Shown one piece after another: positions 6,828 to 13,569 of a stretch of DNA of 16,213 bases. Source of the stretch: Desulfobacterales bacterium (GTDB lineage Bacteria > Desulfobacterota > Desulfobacteria > Desulfobacterales > JAFDCJ01). The stretch covers positions 6,205,341 to 6,221,553 of the forward strand of contig CP070771.1 in the NCBI GenBank assembly GCA_020345785.1, given 5' to 3'. Below the pieces are notes generated by a model. That model was not told the origin of the DNA, did not search any database, and saw only the letters and a program-made list of their open reading frames with translations. Position 1 is the first letter of the stretch, and each line of letters begins with the position of its first letter. A program made the translations under genes and the position numbers.

Positions 6828-8525
6828 ATGCTTAAAGAATTATCAATTCGAAATTTTGCCATCATCGACGATTTGAAAATCAGTTTCTCCGACGGCCTCA
6901 CCATATTGAGCGGAGAAACCGGTGCCGGCAAATCGATAATCCTCAATGCGGTCAATCTGCTGCTTGGAAGCCGCGCGTCGGCCGATTTGGTGCGCACGGG
7001 TACTAAAGCAGCCGAATTGGAGGCATTATTTCACATTTCTCCGACCAGCAGTGTCGCCCGGAGCATGTCCGAGCAAGGTTATGATCCTGAAGACGGCCTT
7101 CTGATCAGAAGGGTCATCTCACGCTCAGACAGCAATCGGGTATACATTAACGGACGTCTGGCGACCATTGGGATATTAAACGCCATCACCGAAAATCTGG
7201 CCAGCATTTCAGGCCAGCATGCCCACCAAGGTCTTTTGAAAGAAGACCAGCACCTTTTGATTATCGATCAGTTCGGAGGTTTGATAGCGCAACGGCAGCA
7301 AGTATTTGACCTCTATCATCAAATACTTCCCTTGATTGATGAACTAAAAGATTTGAATGACATTCGCCATCGACAGGCCGAACAAATGGCGCTGCTGCAG
7401 TTTCAAAAAGATGAAATTACCGCAGCCGGTATTGTAACGGGCGAGGACAGCGAGCTGGAACAGGAACGCTTGCGCTTGAAAAACGCTGAGATGCTCTACG
7501 GGTTGGTAGACGGCAGCATAGAAGAACTTTACGGCGCATCAGGATCCGTCGTCGAACGGCTGCTGGAGGTAAAGAAAAACCTTGAACGGGCCGGTCAGAT
7601 CGAAACCAGGCTGAAAACCACCGCCGCCGGTCTGGCGGAATCCGCCTACCAGATCGAGGATCTGATCGAACAGCTCAGGTCCTACCTGAAACTGATCCAG
7701 ATGGACGAAGGGCGGCTCGAGGCCGTCGAAGAGCGACTGGATATGCTCAACAAGCTGAAACGCAAATACGGTGGGTCGCTGGCCGCCGTTCTGTCAACGC
7801 TCGAAACCATTGAACGGGAACTTTCAGATGTCGAAAACATCAGCGAAAAAATAGCGGCAGCTGAAACTAAACTTTCCGGTTTGCACCGCCGCTGTGCGGA
7901 GCTGGCCTTGCAGCTTTCCCAAAAAAGAAAACAAGCCGCCGAAAATCTCGCCGCTAAGGTCAGCCGGGAGCTGGCGTCCCTGAAAATGGCCCAAACGGTT
8001 TTTGATGCAAGCGTGCAGCTTATACCCTGGAACGAAAAATCCGATGCGCATCTGAAAGTAGAAAACCAAACTCTCACCGAAACCGGTATTGACCGGGCGG
8101 TTTTTATGATTGCCCCCAATATCGGCGAAGAATTAAAACCGCTGGCAAGCATTGCCTCCGGCGGCGAGCTGTCCAGGGTGATTCTGGCACTAAAGGCCAT
8201 TCTGGCAGAGACCGATTCGGTGGAGACCGTGGTTTTTGATGAAGTCGATGCCGGCATCGGCGGCGGCACGGCCGAGGTGGTGGGCCGTAAATTATCCGAA
8301 TTGGGAAAGCATCACCAGATCATCTGTATCACCCATCTGCCGCAAATCGCTAAATTCGGCCGGCATCATTTCAGCATCTCCAAACACGTTGCGGACGGTC
8401 GAACGCATACGGCCATCCGGCCGCTGAGCAAGGAAGATCGGTATCAGGAAATTGCCAGGATGTTGGGCGGTGAGGAGATAACCCGGACAACCCTGAAGCA
8501 CGCGCGCGAGCTGCTGGAAAAGTAA
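6828..8525 (+). CDS. recN: DNA repair protein RecN
   Basis: A 565-residue SMC-like ATPase of double-strand-break repair. The N-terminal half-ATPase opens with MLKELSIRNFAIIDDL and carries Walker A GETGAGKS at 29-36. A long alpha-helical region with EL/RL/K-rich heptads (about 155-370) forms the coiled-coil arms. The C-terminal half-ATPase has the RecN signature SGGELS at 444-449 and Walker B FDEVDAGIGG with D471-E472, followed by ITHLPQIA. Length matches the family's usual 550-570 residues. The start ATG 6828 fits the conserved N-terminus, but no Shine-Dalgarno is visible. RecN is LexA-regulated in many bacteria; I cannot confirm an SOS box here. Several long antisense frames (for example 7682-8269) are shadows of this gene. 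Confidence 0.97.
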   Translation: MLKELSIRNFAIIDDLKISFSDGLTILSGETGAGKSIILNAVNLLLGSRASADLVRTGTKAAELEALFHISPTSSVARSMSEQGYDPEDGLLIRRVISRSDSNRVYINGRLATIGILNAITENLASISGQHAHQGLLKEDQHLLIIDQFGGLIAQRQQVFDLYHQILPLIDELKDLNDIRHRQAEQMALLQFQKDEITAAGIVTGEDSELEQERLRLKNAEMLYGLVDGSIEELYGASGSVVERLLEVKKNLERAGQIETRLKTTAAGLAESAYQIEDLIEQLRSYLKLIQMDEGRLEAVEERLDMLNKLKRKYGGSLAAVLSTLETIERELSDVENISEKIAAAETKLSGLHRRCAELALQLSQKRKQAAENLAAKVSRELASLKMAQTVFDASVQLIPWNEKSDAHLKVENQTLTETGIDRAVFMIAPNIGEELKPLASIASGGELSRVILALKAILAETDSVETVVFDEVDAGIGGGTAEVVGRKLSELGKHHQIICITHLPQIAKFGRHHFSISKHVADGRTHTAIRPLSKEDRYQEIARMLGGEEITRTTLKHARELLEK

Positions 8526-8561
8526 GTTATTTAGATTATCTGTGAGTTTGAGCGCTGCCGT

Positions 8562-8762
8562 TTATACCGGCTCAACATTCGCTGCTGCGGGGCCTTTTTC
8601 GCCCTCTTCAATTTCAAACTGCACACGCTGGCCTTCGGTAAGGGATCTGAAACCATCTCCTTTAATGGCAGAGTAGTGTACGAAGATGTCTTCTCCATCT
8701 TCCATGATAATAAAACCCCAACCTCTCTTGTTATTGAACCACTTGACTGTTCCCTGAGGCAT
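8562..8762 (-). CDS. Cold-shock domain protein (CspA family)
   Basis: A 66-residue single cold-shock domain that binds single-stranded RNA or DNA, usually acting as an RNA chaperone. It begins [18 protein letters not shown] and contains RNP1 (RGWGFI, where KGFGFI or KGYGFI is usual) and RNP2 (DIFVHYS). It ends with the usual [12 protein letters not shown]. The start ATG 8760-8762 has AGGAG (8772-8776 on this strand) nine bases upstream. It is convergent with recN, 36 bases away. The leader is about 200 nt long and contains a strong consensus promoter and an internal terminator-like hairpin (separate entries), so expression is probably controlled after initiation, as for classical cspA leaders. 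Confidence 0.97.
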   Translation of the reverse strand: MPQGTVKWFNNKRGWGFIIMEDGEDIFVHYSAIKGDGFRSLTEGQRVQFEIEEGEKGPAAANVEPV

Positions 8763-8967
8763 AACTCAAAACTCCTAAAGTACTTCTTTTAAAAACCTGC
8801 GGCTTCCTGACGGATTCAAAAAAAATAGAGTCTTTCTTGACTCTTGCTACAAAACGTGAATGAAGCCCACTTCTGACCAAGTTACTTATCCCTTTTCAGA
8901 CCCCGCGTAAAAGGGGACCTTGGGGGAATTCAGACGCCTTGGTCCCCCTAAACTGCCGAACGCGGCT
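8763..8967 (-). promoter_or_regulatory. Long structured csp leader / possible small RNA
   Basis: The expected transcript from the promoter at 8968-8998 begins near 8961 and runs about 200 nt before the csp start codon. It can form a GGGGACC (8913-8919) with GGTCCCC (8941-8947) stem and ends, before the csp ribosome site, at a hairpin plus U-run (8818-8844). The words GAATGAAGCC on the plus strand occur both here (8859-8868) and in the promoter spacer (8978-8987). No ORF with a ribosome site is visible. The piece from 8961 to 8818 could stand alone as a ~140-nt RNA. Confidence 0.55.
8818..8844 (-). terminator. Intrinsic terminator or attenuator in the csp leader
   Basis: On the minus strand AGAGTC pairs with GACTCT around the six-base loop AAGAAA (8827-8844), followed by A and then eight consecutive U (8818-8825). 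This has the form of a Rho-independent terminator, but it lies downstream of the csp promoter and upstream of the csp ribosome site. It is therefore either an attenuator or the end of a separate small RNA. The stem is only 6 bp and AT-containing, so termination may be partial. Confidence 0.6.
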
Positions 8968-8998
8968 ATTATATCTCGAATGAAGCCTGAAGTGTCAA
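8968..8998 (-). promoter_or_regulatory. Sigma-70 promoter for csp leader
   Basis: On the minus strand a perfect TTGACA (8993-8998) and a perfect TATAAT (8968-8973) are separated by 19 bases, two more than optimal. The start of transcription is expected near 8961. This is the best consensus promoter in the window, consistent with high expression of a cold-shock gene; the long spacer may make it sensitive to supercoiling or temperature (inference). Confidence 0.6.
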
Positions 8999-9038
8999 GA
9001 AAAAACTGCGGAACCAAGATTTTCGTTTAAATTACAGT

Positions 9039-9067
9039 TTGCCAATTCTGCAAATTTTTCATATGAT
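9039..9067 (+). promoter_or_regulatory. Sigma-70 promoter of the substrate-binding lipoprotein gene
   Basis: TTGCCA (9039-9044) and TATGAT (9062-9067) have an ideal 17-base spacer. Transcription would start near 9074, leaving a leader of about 40 bases before ATG 9116. It points away from the csp promoter; the two -35 regions are about 40 bases apart. Confidence 0.5.
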
Positions 9068-9115
9068 CAATTCCACGGCCGCAACGCGTTGGCTTGACAC
9101 AAAAGGAAGGCAATA

Positions 9116-9925
9116 ATGGGCAAAAAGTGGTTCATCAGCCGATCGGTGGGTATGTTTTTCGCTTTAACAGCCCTGTCCCTGTTGGCGGGGTGTACATCAC
9201 CCGCTCGGCATAAGGTCAAACCCATCTCAATTCCACCTGATGAGAAAATTTTACGAGTCGGTGTGACAGCCAATTCACCGCCGCTTATTTACAAACAGGG
9301 CAATAATATCGTTGGCCTGGAGGCAGATCTTGCAAGGGAATTGGCAAAATATCTCGCCAAATCGCCGCGCTTTGTTGAACTTCCATGGGAAGATCAAATT
9401 CCGGCCCTCTTGGAGAACCGCATTGACATCATTATGTCCGGTATGACGGCTACAACGCTCAGGGAAGTAAGAATTTCCTTTGCCATCCCATATTTTCAAA
9501 GCGGTCAGATGGCCCTGATACGCAGAAAGGATGCCCCCCGATTTAGCACGGGCTTATTTTCTTTTGCTACCAGTTCAGCGATCGGCGTAATTAAAGATAC
9601 CACCGGTGAATATTATGTCGAGACGCAATTCAGCAGCGTTAAAAGGAAAACGTACACAAACCCACGCGCGGCAGTGAAGGATCTGATCAACAACGACATC
9701 GACATGTTTATCTATGATGCTCCCACAGTCCTTTATTTAGCCTCTGAGAATGAAAACAAGGGGCTGACTGTCTTGTTCGCCCGTTTAACTAAAGAACCTT
9801 TGGCCTGGGGCATTCGAAAGGGCGATGTTCAACTGCTTGAATCGGCAAATAACTTCCTGCGAAGCTTCAACGACGAAGGCCAGCTGAGCAAAATGATAAA
9901 GTACTGGATACCTTTGGCCCAATAA
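9116..9925 (+). CDS. Family-3 solute-binding lipoprotein
   Basis: A 269-residue periplasmic binding protein of the SBP_bac_3 family, which captures amino acids or similar small solutes. A charged N-terminus and hydrophobic segment lead to a lipobox LLAGC with the lipidated Cys26. The mature protein opens with ILRVGVTANSPPLIYKQGNNIVGLEADLARELAK and has the family's EDQIPALLENRIDIIMSGMTATTLREVRISFAIPYF, then an IGVIKDTTGEYYV lobe, and the closing WGIRKGD. Start ATG 9116 has AAGGAAGG upstream. No permease or ATPase gene flanks it and no histidine kinase or GGDEF domain is attached, so it is an orphan binding protein, perhaps a sensor component or a partner of a distant transporter. Confidence 0.93.
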   Translation: MGKKWFISRSVGMFFALTALSLLAGCTSPARHKVKPISIPPDEKILRVGVTANSPPLIYKQGNNIVGLEADLARELAKYLAKSPRFVELPWEDQIPALLENRIDIIMSGMTATTLREVRISFAIPYFQSGQMALIRRKDAPRFSTGLFSFATSSAIGVIKDTTGEYYVETQFSSVKRKTYTNPRAAVKDLINNDIDMFIYDAPTVLYLASENENKGLTVLFARLTKEPLAWGIRKGDVQLLESANNFLRSFNDEGQLSKMIKYWIPLAQ

Positions 9926-10051
9926 AAGACGGCGCCGGTTTTTTGATATCGCGAAGCCGGTTTTCAAATTCGGAGTACACACGAAACCGCGCGGTCAGTG
10001 TATTAGCAACCACGCTACCACGAGACGGTCGCCTTATAGCAATCTTCCAAA

Positions 10052-10975
10052 TTACGGCTTGACAACCGTAACAAATTTTCCGTCCCGACATTTGATAATC
10101 CCCCGGTCGATAAAGTTTTGCAGGATTTCATTGTACTTGAGCTCATATTCACCGTTAAAGTAGTGATCAACCGTCTCCCTGAACCAAATTGTGTCCATCA
10201 GCAGGGCAAAGAACTCGTTTTCCGGGATGGATTTGCGCATCAACAGCGTATAGACGGTGATTTTTTTCAGTATATCTAAACCGATAAGCTCCCGATTCTC
10301 AATCAGGCTTTTAATTTTTTTTCTAGCCGTGGATAGTGCGGCTTTAAAATCCGCAAACGGCTGGCCATGTCCCGGATAAACAATGCCGACATCCAGCAAT
10401 TCGATCTTATCAAAGGATTCCATCATTCTAAAAAGGGCGGCACTGCCCTCCACCCGCACGGTCATTACAGCAACGTCATTTTCCCAGAGGGTGTCCGAGG
10501 ATATCAGGATCCGATTTTTTTTATGGTAAAGCACAATGCCGTCGGAAGCGTGTCCGGGAGTATGAATGACTTCAAACTCATGGGGTCCGATGTGAATACT
10601 ATCGCCATCATTGAGTTCATGGGAACAGATAAAAAACTCGGCTTGCTGATTGTAGTATCGCCACCAGGTGGACCAGTCATCCCGGGTATCGATAAAATGC
10701 TTGCCGATTTTATGAACCGCAATATCACAGCCTGACAATTGCTGGATAAACCGGTTTGCTCCAATGTGATCACAGTGGCAGTGGGTATTGACGATCAGTC
10801 TAATCTGATTCGGCTCAACGCCAAGGCTCGCAATCATGTGAACGGTTTTGTTTAGATCGCCGACATAGGCAGTGTCTATAAGTACGGGTTCGCCGGAAAC
10901 ATATACAAAATGATTGGCGTTTAAATAACCCCTTTCGATGAAATACAGCTTGTCTAAAATCTCGATCGGTCGCAT
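10052..10975 (-). CDS. MBL-fold metallo-hydrolase
   Basis: A 307-residue metallo-beta-lactamase-fold hydrolase. The metal-binding THCHCDHIG (H65, H67, D69, H70; the spacer residues are both Cys) is followed by TPGHASD near residue 143, SSDTLWEND near 162 and YPGHGQP near 205. These are the ligands of a di-zinc or di-iron site. After the core, about 90 residues (GLDILKKITVYTLLMRKSIPENEFFALL to the end) form a helical, winged-helix-like tail, as in glyoxalase II-like and LACTB2-type enzymes. Substrate unknown. Start ATG 10973-10975 has AAGGAC upstream on the minus strand. It is convergent with the binding-protein gene; I see no convincing terminator between them. Confidence 0.93.
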   Translation of the reverse strand: MRPIEILDKLYFIERGYLNANHFVYVSGEPVLIDTAYVGDLNKTVHMIASLGVEPNQIRLIVNTHCHCDHIGANRFIQQLSGCDIAVHKIGKHFIDTRDDWSTWWRYYNQQAEFFICSHELNDGDSIHIGPHEFEVIHTPGHASDGIVLYHKKNRILISSDTLWENDVAVMTVRVEGSAALFRMMESFDKIELLDVGIVYPGHGQPFADFKAALSTARKKIKSLIENRELIGLDILKKITVYTLLMRKSIPENEFFALLMDTIWFRETVDHYFNGEYELKYNEILQNFIDRGIIKCRDGKFVTVVKP

Positions 10976-11193
10976 GATGTCCTTAACACTTTTGCCGACG
11001 GTAATGGAGTCCGCTTTGGCCTCTACTACTAGCCTCTCTTAAATCAGAATGCAGGAGATATGGCTTCAAAACCCCACCTGATCGCCATAGGTCCTGCAGG
11101 AAGCAGGATCGAAAGCCGGCTAAAAATGTGTCCAATGCTGCCCTTTGGCGAAAAATTTTTTAGTTTGAATATAGAAATTATTGTGATACCATT
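10976..11193. other. Intergenic DNA without a gene
   Basis: This part of the 1-kb gap holds no reading frame with a ribosome site. The only structure I note is a 7-bp stem with one G-U pair, GTCCTGC-AGGAA-GCAGGAT (11091-11109), and a nearby GCCGGC. It lies upstream of the promoter at 11194 and would be in the leader or promoter region of the MBL gene when read on the minus strand. Confidence 0.4.
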
Positions 11194-11221
11194 TTGACAA
11201 TCTGAAAATATGTTTTAGAAT
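11194..11221 (+). promoter_or_regulatory. Sigma-70 promoter with no gene behind it
   Basis: A perfect TTGACA (11194-11199) and TAGAAT (11216-11221) are spaced by 16 bases. Transcription would start near 11228 and enter DNA without a gene for almost 600 bases, first meeting the inverted repeat at 11376-11457. It may drive a non-coding RNA or a long leader reaching the small ORF at 11809 and the VWA/OmpA gene at 12014. Confidence 0.5.
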
Positions 11222-11375
11222 AAACAGGAAAAAAAACAATAGTGATCAGTTCCGTTCCAGCGCAGTACTCGCTTAGAAATCCTCTCTTTGAGATCTTTAA
11301 TTTGTTAGATAAAGTTCTGGACATTTAAAGCAGACATTTCCGGGTCGATGTAGTGGATACCCCAATTATCCGGGA

Positions 11376-11457
11376 ATCAGCGACCAGCAGCATAACCGGG
11401 GGTATGAGGAAGGCCCCTGGAAGGGGTCGGAACCAAGATCTGTCATTGGTCGCTGAT
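11376..11457 (+). ncRNA. Candidate structured RNA with 11-bp closing stem
   Basis: ATCAGCGACCA (11376-11386) is a perfect inverted repeat of 11447-11457 and encloses 60 bases. Inside, GGCCCC-TGGAA-GGGGTC forms a hairpin (11412-11428). An alternative pairing uses CCGGGGG upstream with CCCCTGG, so two mutually exclusive folds exist. A small GGATA/TATCC hairpin lies just before (11355-11371). GGA triplets occur at 11355, 11373, 11408, 11419 and 11429, one of them in the main hairpin loop, as in RNAs that bind CsrA. It resembles no RNA family I can name and has no U-run immediately after it. Transcription from the 11194 promoter would produce it. Confidence 0.45.
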
Positions 11458-11599
11458 GTATATAAAGAATTTTGACGGCATCATTCGTGTTTCCGACGAA
11501 AGCTGGCTCTTGTAAATTTTTATTATATATTTTGATCACCCTTGGCGCTGATCTGTCTGGTTTGACATGTATTTGAGCGATTCATTATTCACAGGCATT

Positions 11600-11649
11600 T
11601 TGTGTTGCTCAGCCCGATGCGGTAATCGCTGATAGGCCAGCTGACACAA
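11600..11649 (+). other. Second structured inverted repeat in the gap
   Basis: TTGTG (11600-11604) plus TCAGC (11609-11613) pair with the contiguous GCTGA-CACAA (11640-11649), leaving a four-base bulge. CGAT/ATCG (11615-11618 with 11625-11628) makes an inner hairpin. The word TCGCTGAT here (11626-11633) repeats the right arm of the repeat at 11450-11457. It lies about 40 bases before the second regulatory-element copy; its function is unknown. Confidence 0.35.
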
Positions 11650-11687
11650 CGAGATAATTAAAAATAAGCCAAAATTGTTTTTTCCAT

Positions 11688-11802
11688 CTCCACTCATATG
11701 CCACGGCATGGGTAAGTTTGGACAACCAAAAAATACTTTCGCTGCAACGGTAAAACCTTTTCAATTCTCATCCCGATAGAGCGGGGTGGCTTATGAATGG
11801 AG
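11688..11802 (+). promoter_or_regulatory. Candidate cis-regulatory RNA element, copy 2
   Basis: This is the second copy of the element at 2945-3058. The closing stem pairs 11688-11698 with 11792-11802 with one C-A mismatch, and extends by GCCAC (11700-11704) with GTGGC (11786-11790). The TTTGG-ACAA-CCAAA hairpin and the block ACGGTAAAACCTTTTCAATT are shared with copy 1. The 3' hairpin has changed sequence on both sides (ATCCCG with CGGGGT here, CACCGGC with GCCGGTG there) while still pairing, which supports a folded RNA. The copy ends in GGAG, six bases before ATG 11809. Homology with copy 1 stops right after GGAG. Confidence 0.65.
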
Positions 11803-11808
11803 CAATCT

Positions 11809-11940
11809 ATGACAAGCAGTGGTTTAAATACCACAGATCGCTTCCAAAGACAAAAAGCACACCACAAATTTTTACAAATGAAACTGCACAGATCTCACTT
11901 GAAATATGCGCGCCCCCTGAGGTCTGGCCAATCAACATGA
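11809..11940 (+). CDS. Small basic ORF behind the regulatory element
   Basis: A 43-residue frame starts six bases after the GGAG that ends the structured element, the same arrangement as the hydrolase gene at 3066; both begin Met-Thr. The peptide is very basic (13 Lys/Arg/His), begins MTSSGLNTTDRFQRQKAHHK and has no recognised domain, signal or membrane segment. It could be a short functional protein, or the truncated start of a gene formerly controlled by the element. The overlapping frame at 11793-11984 begins inside the element's stem and is less likely. Function unknown. Confidence 0.35.
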   Translation: MTSSGLNTTDRFQRQKAHHKFLQMKLHRSHLKYARPLRSGQST

Positions 11941-12013
11941 ATATTAGGGCTTGCGTAGGTTTTTACTTGAATTTTTTTCATTAACACCCTTAAAATTGAA
12001 AGGAGGTCAGGTT

Positions 12014-13195
12014 ATGAAGAAATTTTGGTTGAACCTTTTGCTTGTTTTTTTAGTCAGCGCTTTTGTTTTTGGCTGTCAGGCGCATAAGGCCGGTGTGGTA
12101 AACCCGGCTTTTCAGGCCCAGGACCTGAATGCAGCACTGCAATCCGGCGACTTCAAGCAAAAGGTGGACAATTTTTTCGTCGTTTTGGACAGCTCCGGCT
12201 CAGCCGATGAGACCTACAGGGGTTATTCCAAGTTTGCCATTACCAATGATTTCTTACGCCGCATGAACATGGCCATTCCGGACATGGATTTGACGGCCGG
12301 TATGCGCAGTTTCGGCGCCACGCGCAATCCTTTTGCCCAGAAAACCAGATTGATTTACGGACCGACGACCTACACCAAAGAAGGTTTTCAGTCAGCACTG
12401 GATACGGTGAAATGGGGCGGCGGCGAAAGCCCGGCGGAGATGGCCATCGATGCCTCCAGCGATGATATGTATTCATTTAAGGGGCAAACGGCATTTATTT
12501 TCGTGGGCGACGGTCAATACGCCGGCAATGATCCCGCAGCGGCCGTCAAACGCCTGAAGGATCGCTACGGCGACAAGATGTGTGTGTATACGGTGCTTGT
12601 CGGCAGCGAGGAACCTGCCTCAGTGGATACGATGAGGGCCATGGCCGATGCCGGCGAGTGCGGATTTTACCAGAGTGTCAAATATATCGAGTCACCCCAG
12701 GCCATGGCGGATTGGGTTGAAGATGTCTTTTTGGTCGAGGTTGTTAAACCACCGCCGCCGCTCCCTTTGCCTGTGGGAGACAGTGACGGCGACGGCGTAA
12801 CCGATGATGTTGATCAATGCCAGGACACCCCGGTCGGCGCTTCCGTAAATGACAAGGGCTGCTGGATCATTGATAACGTGGAATTTGATTTCGACAAGTT
12901 CAACATCAAATCCGAATTTGTACCCATCCTCGTTGAAATCGCGGACGTTATGAATAAAAATGCCGGAATTATACTCAGGATCAATGGTCACACCGACATC
13001 ATCGGCACCGAAGACTACAATATGGAGCTGGGTGAAAAACGAGCCATGGCGGCCAAAAAATTCCTGATTGATCAAGGCATCGGTGGGGGTCGGATTACAA
13101 CCGAATCCTTTGGTTACTCAAGGCCCGTTGCCACGAATTCAACGGAATGGGGCCGCGCCAGAAACCGCCGCGATGAGTTCAAGTGGAACCGTTAG
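12014..13195 (+). CDS. VWA / thrombospondin-3 / OmpA-domain lipoprotein
   Basis: A 393-residue envelope protein. A short signal peptide ends in FVFGC with the probable lipidated Cys21 (Phe at -2 is unusual). A von Willebrand factor A domain (about 54-240) has an intact MIDAS start DSSGS (D59, S61, S63). A proline-rich linker (PPPPLPLP) leads to a thrombospondin type-3 calcium-binding repeat (DSDGDGVTDDVDQCQDTP). The C-terminal OmpA/Pal-like peptidoglycan-binding domain has FDFDKFNIKSEF, NGHTDIIGTEDYN and RARNRRDEF. It probably anchors the outer membrane to the cell wall and displays an adhesion or protein-binding domain. Start ATG 12014 has an excellent AAAGGAGGT (about 11999-12007). A strong terminator follows. 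Confidence 0.93.
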   Translation: MKKFWLNLLLVFLVSAFVFGCQAHKAGVVNPAFQAQDLNAALQSGDFKQKVDNFFVVLDSSGSADETYRGYSKFAITNDFLRRMNMAIPDMDLTAGMRSFGATRNPFAQKTRLIYGPTTYTKEGFQSALDTVKWGGGESPAEMAIDASSDDMYSFKGQTAFIFVGDGQYAGNDPAAAVKRLKDRYGDKMCVYTVLVGSEEPASVDTMRAMADAGECGFYQSVKYIESPQAMADWVEDVFLVEVVKPPPPLPLPVGDSDGDGVTDDVDQCQDTPVGASVNDKGCWIIDNVEFDFDKFNIKSEFVPILVEIADVMNKNAGIILRINGHTDIIGTEDYNMELGEKRAMAAKKFLIDQGIGGGRITTESFGYSRPVATNSTEWGRARNRRDEFKWNR

Positions 13196-13228
13196 CCGTA
13201 TACCTTGTACGGTTTTCGTGATATAGTT

Positions 13229-13264
13229 AAAGGGTCGGGCAATTTGATTGTCCGACCCTTTTTT
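13229..13264 (+). terminator. Rho-independent terminator of the VWA/OmpA gene
   Basis: A run of A followed by GGGTCGGGCAA pairs with TTGTCCGACCC around the five-base loop TTTGA (one G-U pair), followed by six T. This is a strong intrinsic terminator about 35 bases after the stop codon; the A-run on the 5' side could also make it work for transcripts coming from the right. Confidence 0.9.
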
Positions 13265-13527
13265 ATTGAAGATTGAAGATTGAATATTTGAGGTACTCTG
13301 TCTATTTTATTTTCACCATCTTCATGATTAAAAAAGATTATCAATTAACCTGGTTACCTACAAAGCCCAAGTAAATGAGATTTTACTTCTCTCCCCTGGT
13401 GGGAGGGATTGAGGGAGGGGGATAAATTAGATAACATTTCTTCAACTTGGTCTTTTCTGGTAATCATATTAATTAAAAACAGATCAAAATCCTTAAATAT
13501 TCATTCTGCAATCTTCAATCTTCAATT
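13265..13527. repeat. MITE-like repeat with inverted heptamer arms
   Basis: The left arm is a tandem of 7-nt units ATTGAAG, ATTGAAG, ATTGAAT, ATTTGAG (13265-13292). The right arm is the inverted version CAATCTT, CAATCTT, CAATTGA (13509-13529), with AATATT shared by both (13283-13288 and 13496-13501). The 230-bp centre is AT-rich except for a pyrimidine/purine block at 13388-13421 with a CTCCCC...GGGAG potential hairpin. There is no gene inside. The left arm begins right at the T-run of the preceding terminator. This 263-bp block fills most of the 374-bp gap. Confidence 0.65.
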
Positions 13528-13569
13528 GAAAACCCCGAACAGACTGATTTTCAGGGCGGGTTAATTTCT

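Noticed and set aside
7682..8269. 195-codon frame antisense to recN
   Set aside because: Lies fully opposite a well-supported recN, is Ser/Ala-rich as expected for an antisense shadow, and has no ribosome site.
9926..10051. Degenerate tRNA or terminator between the convergent genes
   Set aside because: CCGG repeats give only a 4-bp stem, and no acceptor stem or T-loop can be completed on either strand.
11376..11457. SRP RNA, RNase P fragment or integron attC site
   Set aside because: None of the diagnostic cores (the GGAAGGAAGCAGCC loop, the P4 region, or R'/R'' core sites) is present.
11966..11996. Promoter TTGAAT-18-TAAAAT directly before the VWA/OmpA gene
   Set aside because: Its start point would fall within the Shine-Dalgarno, leaving no usable leader.
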